Of a stretch of 7,853 nucleotides of DNA, positions 6,844 to 7,853 are shown piece by piece. Below the pieces are notes generated by a model. The model was not told the origin of the DNA, searched no databases, and was given only the letters and a program-made list of their open reading frames with translations. The DNA is taken from the NCBI GenBank assembly GCA_003250275.1, contig QKGW01000163.1, positions 1 through 7,853 of the forward strand, in the 5' to 3' direction. Within the stretch, counting starts at the first letter, position 1, and every line of letters starts with the position of its first letter. This DNA is from Alphaproteobacteria bacterium (GTDB taxonomy: Bacteria > Pseudomonadota > Alphaproteobacteria > Rhodospirillales > Rhodospirillaceae). The position numbers were made by a program, and so were the translations under genes.

Positions 6844-7253
6844 GCGGCCGCAAGTACTACGTCGTCGGCGGCGAATACGCCGACACCGCGTTCACCCACC
6901 CCGCCGAAGGGGCGAAGATCGAGACCCACGGCCCGATGACCGAGCGCGAGGCGCACGATCTCTGGCGCAAGCTCACCGGCCAGACCGTCGACAACGCGAT
7001 GGTCCGCTACGTCGTCGAGAGCCGCGAAGAGGCTCAGCCGATCTACGTCGTCGGCGGCGAGTACGCCGATACCGGTTTCGACCGCCTCGCGCCGGGTCAG
7101 GCGATCGAGGTGCTCGGGCCGTTCACCGCGCACGACGCACTCGCGCAGTGGCGCGCCAAGACCGCCTCGACGGTGGATTCCTGCCTGCACCGCTACGATC
7201 TCGTCTCCGCCGACGAGCTCGACCGCTTCACCACCCGCGTCGCCGCGGTCTGA
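6840..7253 (+). CDS. Tandem DUF4170 protein (two repeats), function unknown
   Basis: A 137-residue soluble protein made almost entirely of two copies of a unit that resembles DUF4170, a small domain known mainly from Alphaproteobacteria and of no known function. Copy one spans about residues 6-60 and copy two about 68-122. Each begins with YVVGGEYADT, continues through a GP(M/F)T turn and a W-R-K/A helix (DLWRKLTG, AQWRAKTA), and ends TVDNAMVRY or TVDSCLHRY. From recollection, typical family members have a single unit of about 70-80 residues; this one is doubled. No signal peptide or membrane helix is seen. It starts at TTG with an excellent ribosome site and overlaps the rhodanese-like gene by four bases, so the two are very likely cotranslated and may act together; that link is inference. 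A hairpin terminator follows 22 bases after the stop. Confidence 0.78.
   Translation: MSGRKYYVVGGEYADTAFTHPAEGAKIETHGPMTEREAHDLWRKLTGQTVDNAMVRYVVESREEAQPIYVVGGEYADTGFDRLAPGQAIEVLGPFTAHDALAQWRAKTASTVDSCLHRYDLVSADELDRFTTRVAAV
6858..7073 (+). repeat. Direct repeat encoding the start of the two DUF4170 units
   Basis: Bases 6858-6887 and 7044-7073 encode YVVGGEYADT and differ at only two of 30 positions, both third-codon changes. The offset is 186 bases (62 codons). The remainder of the two units is more diverged, so this block is either strongly constrained or has been homogenised. Confidence 0.7.
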
Positions 7254-7275
7254 TCTCCGGCGGGAGGAATGCAAA

Positions 7276-7300
7276 AAGGGCGGCCCCGGAGGCCGCCCTT
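7276..7300. terminator. Bidirectional intrinsic terminator between the DUF4170 gene and uvrA
   Basis: A perfect 10-bp GC-rich stem (AAGGGCGGCC at 7276-7285, GGCCGCCCTT at 7291-7300) encloses a five-base loop. On the minus strand the stem runs into a T tract (complement of the A run at 7273-7277), making it a good terminator for uvrA. On the plus strand the downstream bases are TCGTCGTTT, a weaker tail, but the position 22 bases after the DUF4170 stop suggests it serves both convergent genes. Confidence 0.85.
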
Positions 7301-7306
7301 CGTCGT

Positions 7307-7853
7307 TTACGACGCCCGCTTGCGCGGCTTGAGGACCTGGGCGAGGTAGGGGGCGGTGTAGCCCTTGTCCTGCGCGATCACGTCTTCCGGCGTGCCGGTG
7401 GCGACGATCTGGCCGCCGCCGTCGCCGCCCTCGGGGCCGAGGTCGATGATCCAGTCGGCGGTCTTGATGACCTCGAGGTTGTGCTCGATCACCACCACGG
7501 TGTTGCCGGTGTCGACCAGCGCGTGCAGCACTTCGAGGAGTTTCCGAACGTCCTCGAAGTGCAGGCCGGTGGTCGGCTCGTCGAGGATGTAGAGCGTCCG
7601 TCCGGTCGCGCGGCGCGCGAGTTCCTTCGAGAGCTTGACGCGCTGCGCCTCGCCGCCCGAGAGCGTCGTCGCCTGCTGGCCGAGCTGGACGTAGCCGAGC
7701 CCGACGCGCTGCAGCAGCTCCAGCTTGTCGCGGATCGCCGGCACCGCCTTGAAGAACTCGACGCCCTCGTCGACGGTGAGCTGGAGCACGTCGGCGATCG
7801 ACTTGCCCTTGTAGCGGATGTCGAGGGTCTCGCGGTTGTAGCGCTTGCCTTTG
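7307..7853 (-). CDS. uvrA: Excinuclease ABC subunit A (UvrA), C-terminal 181 residues
   Basis: UvrA recognises bulky DNA lesions and loads UvrB in nucleotide excision repair. The visible part is the C-terminal end of the second ATPase domain; the family is about 940-960 residues, so most of the gene lies beyond the right edge. The fragment opens with KGKRYNRETL, which in UvrA directly follows the C-terminal zinc-finger cysteines (not in the window). It then has RVGLGYVQLGQ, the ABC signature LSGGEAQRVKLSKEL, the Walker B region LYILDEPTTGLH, the switch histidine in VVIEHNLEVI, the IIDLGPEGGDGGG stretch and GTPEDVI. The reading frame is open to the window end and finishes in TAA, followed by the hairpin terminator. 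An internal ATG at 7789 is not a gene start. Confidence 0.97.
   Translation of the reverse strand, partial: KGKRYNRETLDIRYKGKSIADVLQLTVDEGVEFFKAVPAIRDKLELLQRVGLGYVQLGQQATTLSGGEAQRVKLSKELARRATGRTLYILDEPTTGLHFEDVRKLLEVLHALVDTGNTVVVIEHNLEVIKTADWIIDLGPEGGDGGGQIVATGTPEDVIAQDKGYTAPYLAQVLKPRKRAS

Noticed and set aside
6333..7274. A 313-codon minus-strand frame opposite the rhodanese-like/DUF4170 pair
   Set aside because: It covers both plus-strand genes, which have good ribosome sites and recognisable domains; no motif or ribosome site supports the antisense frame.

Overview
The window is very GC-rich and gene-dense and looks like chromosomal DNA of an alphaproteobacterium, probably from the Rhodospirillales or a nearby order. 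The evidence is hopanoid genes of the hpnC/D/E type, a squalene/phytoene-synthase-like protein of the NDUFAF6 type, TrmFO, a DUF4170 protein and a high-GC codon bias that leaves long open frames on the non-coding strands. The organism assignment is an inference from gene content; no 16S or other marker is present.

Layout, left to right. (1) 1-2175, minus strand: a two-gene squalene operon. A single 578-residue protein carries an HpnC domain followed by an HpnD domain, and the N-terminal third of hpnE lies 4 bp downstream. Together these convert two farnesyl diphosphates to squalene through presqualene diphosphate and hydroxysqualene. (2) 2176-2250: a short divergent promoter region. (3) 2251-3012, plus strand: a third squalene/phytoene-synthase-fold protein that has lost both aspartate-rich motifs, as in the complex I assembly factor NDUFAF6. 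(4) 3085-4899, plus strand: a large MscS-family mechanosensitive channel with a signal peptide and a periplasmic N-terminal domain. (5) 4883-6247, minus strand: trmFO, the folate/FAD-dependent tRNA U54 methyltransferase, whose 3' end overlaps the channel gene by 17 bp. (6) 6248-6363: a second divergent promoter region. (7) 6364-7253, plus strand: a translationally coupled pair, a membrane-anchored rhodanese-like protein without cysteine and a protein made of two tandem DUF4170 units. (8) 7276-7300: a bidirectional hairpin terminator. (9) 7307-7853, minus strand: the C-terminal end of uvrA.

Most of the window is ordinary core genome. The item most worth a second look is the HpnC-HpnD fusion, in which the second-step enzyme sits N-terminal to the first-step enzyme. 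It faces, across a 75-bp promoter region, a motif-less relative of the same fold. The rhodanese-like/DUF4170 pair is of unknown function. No tRNA, rRNA, CRISPR array, insertion sequence or phage gene was seen, and no gene-free stretch exceeds about 120 bases.
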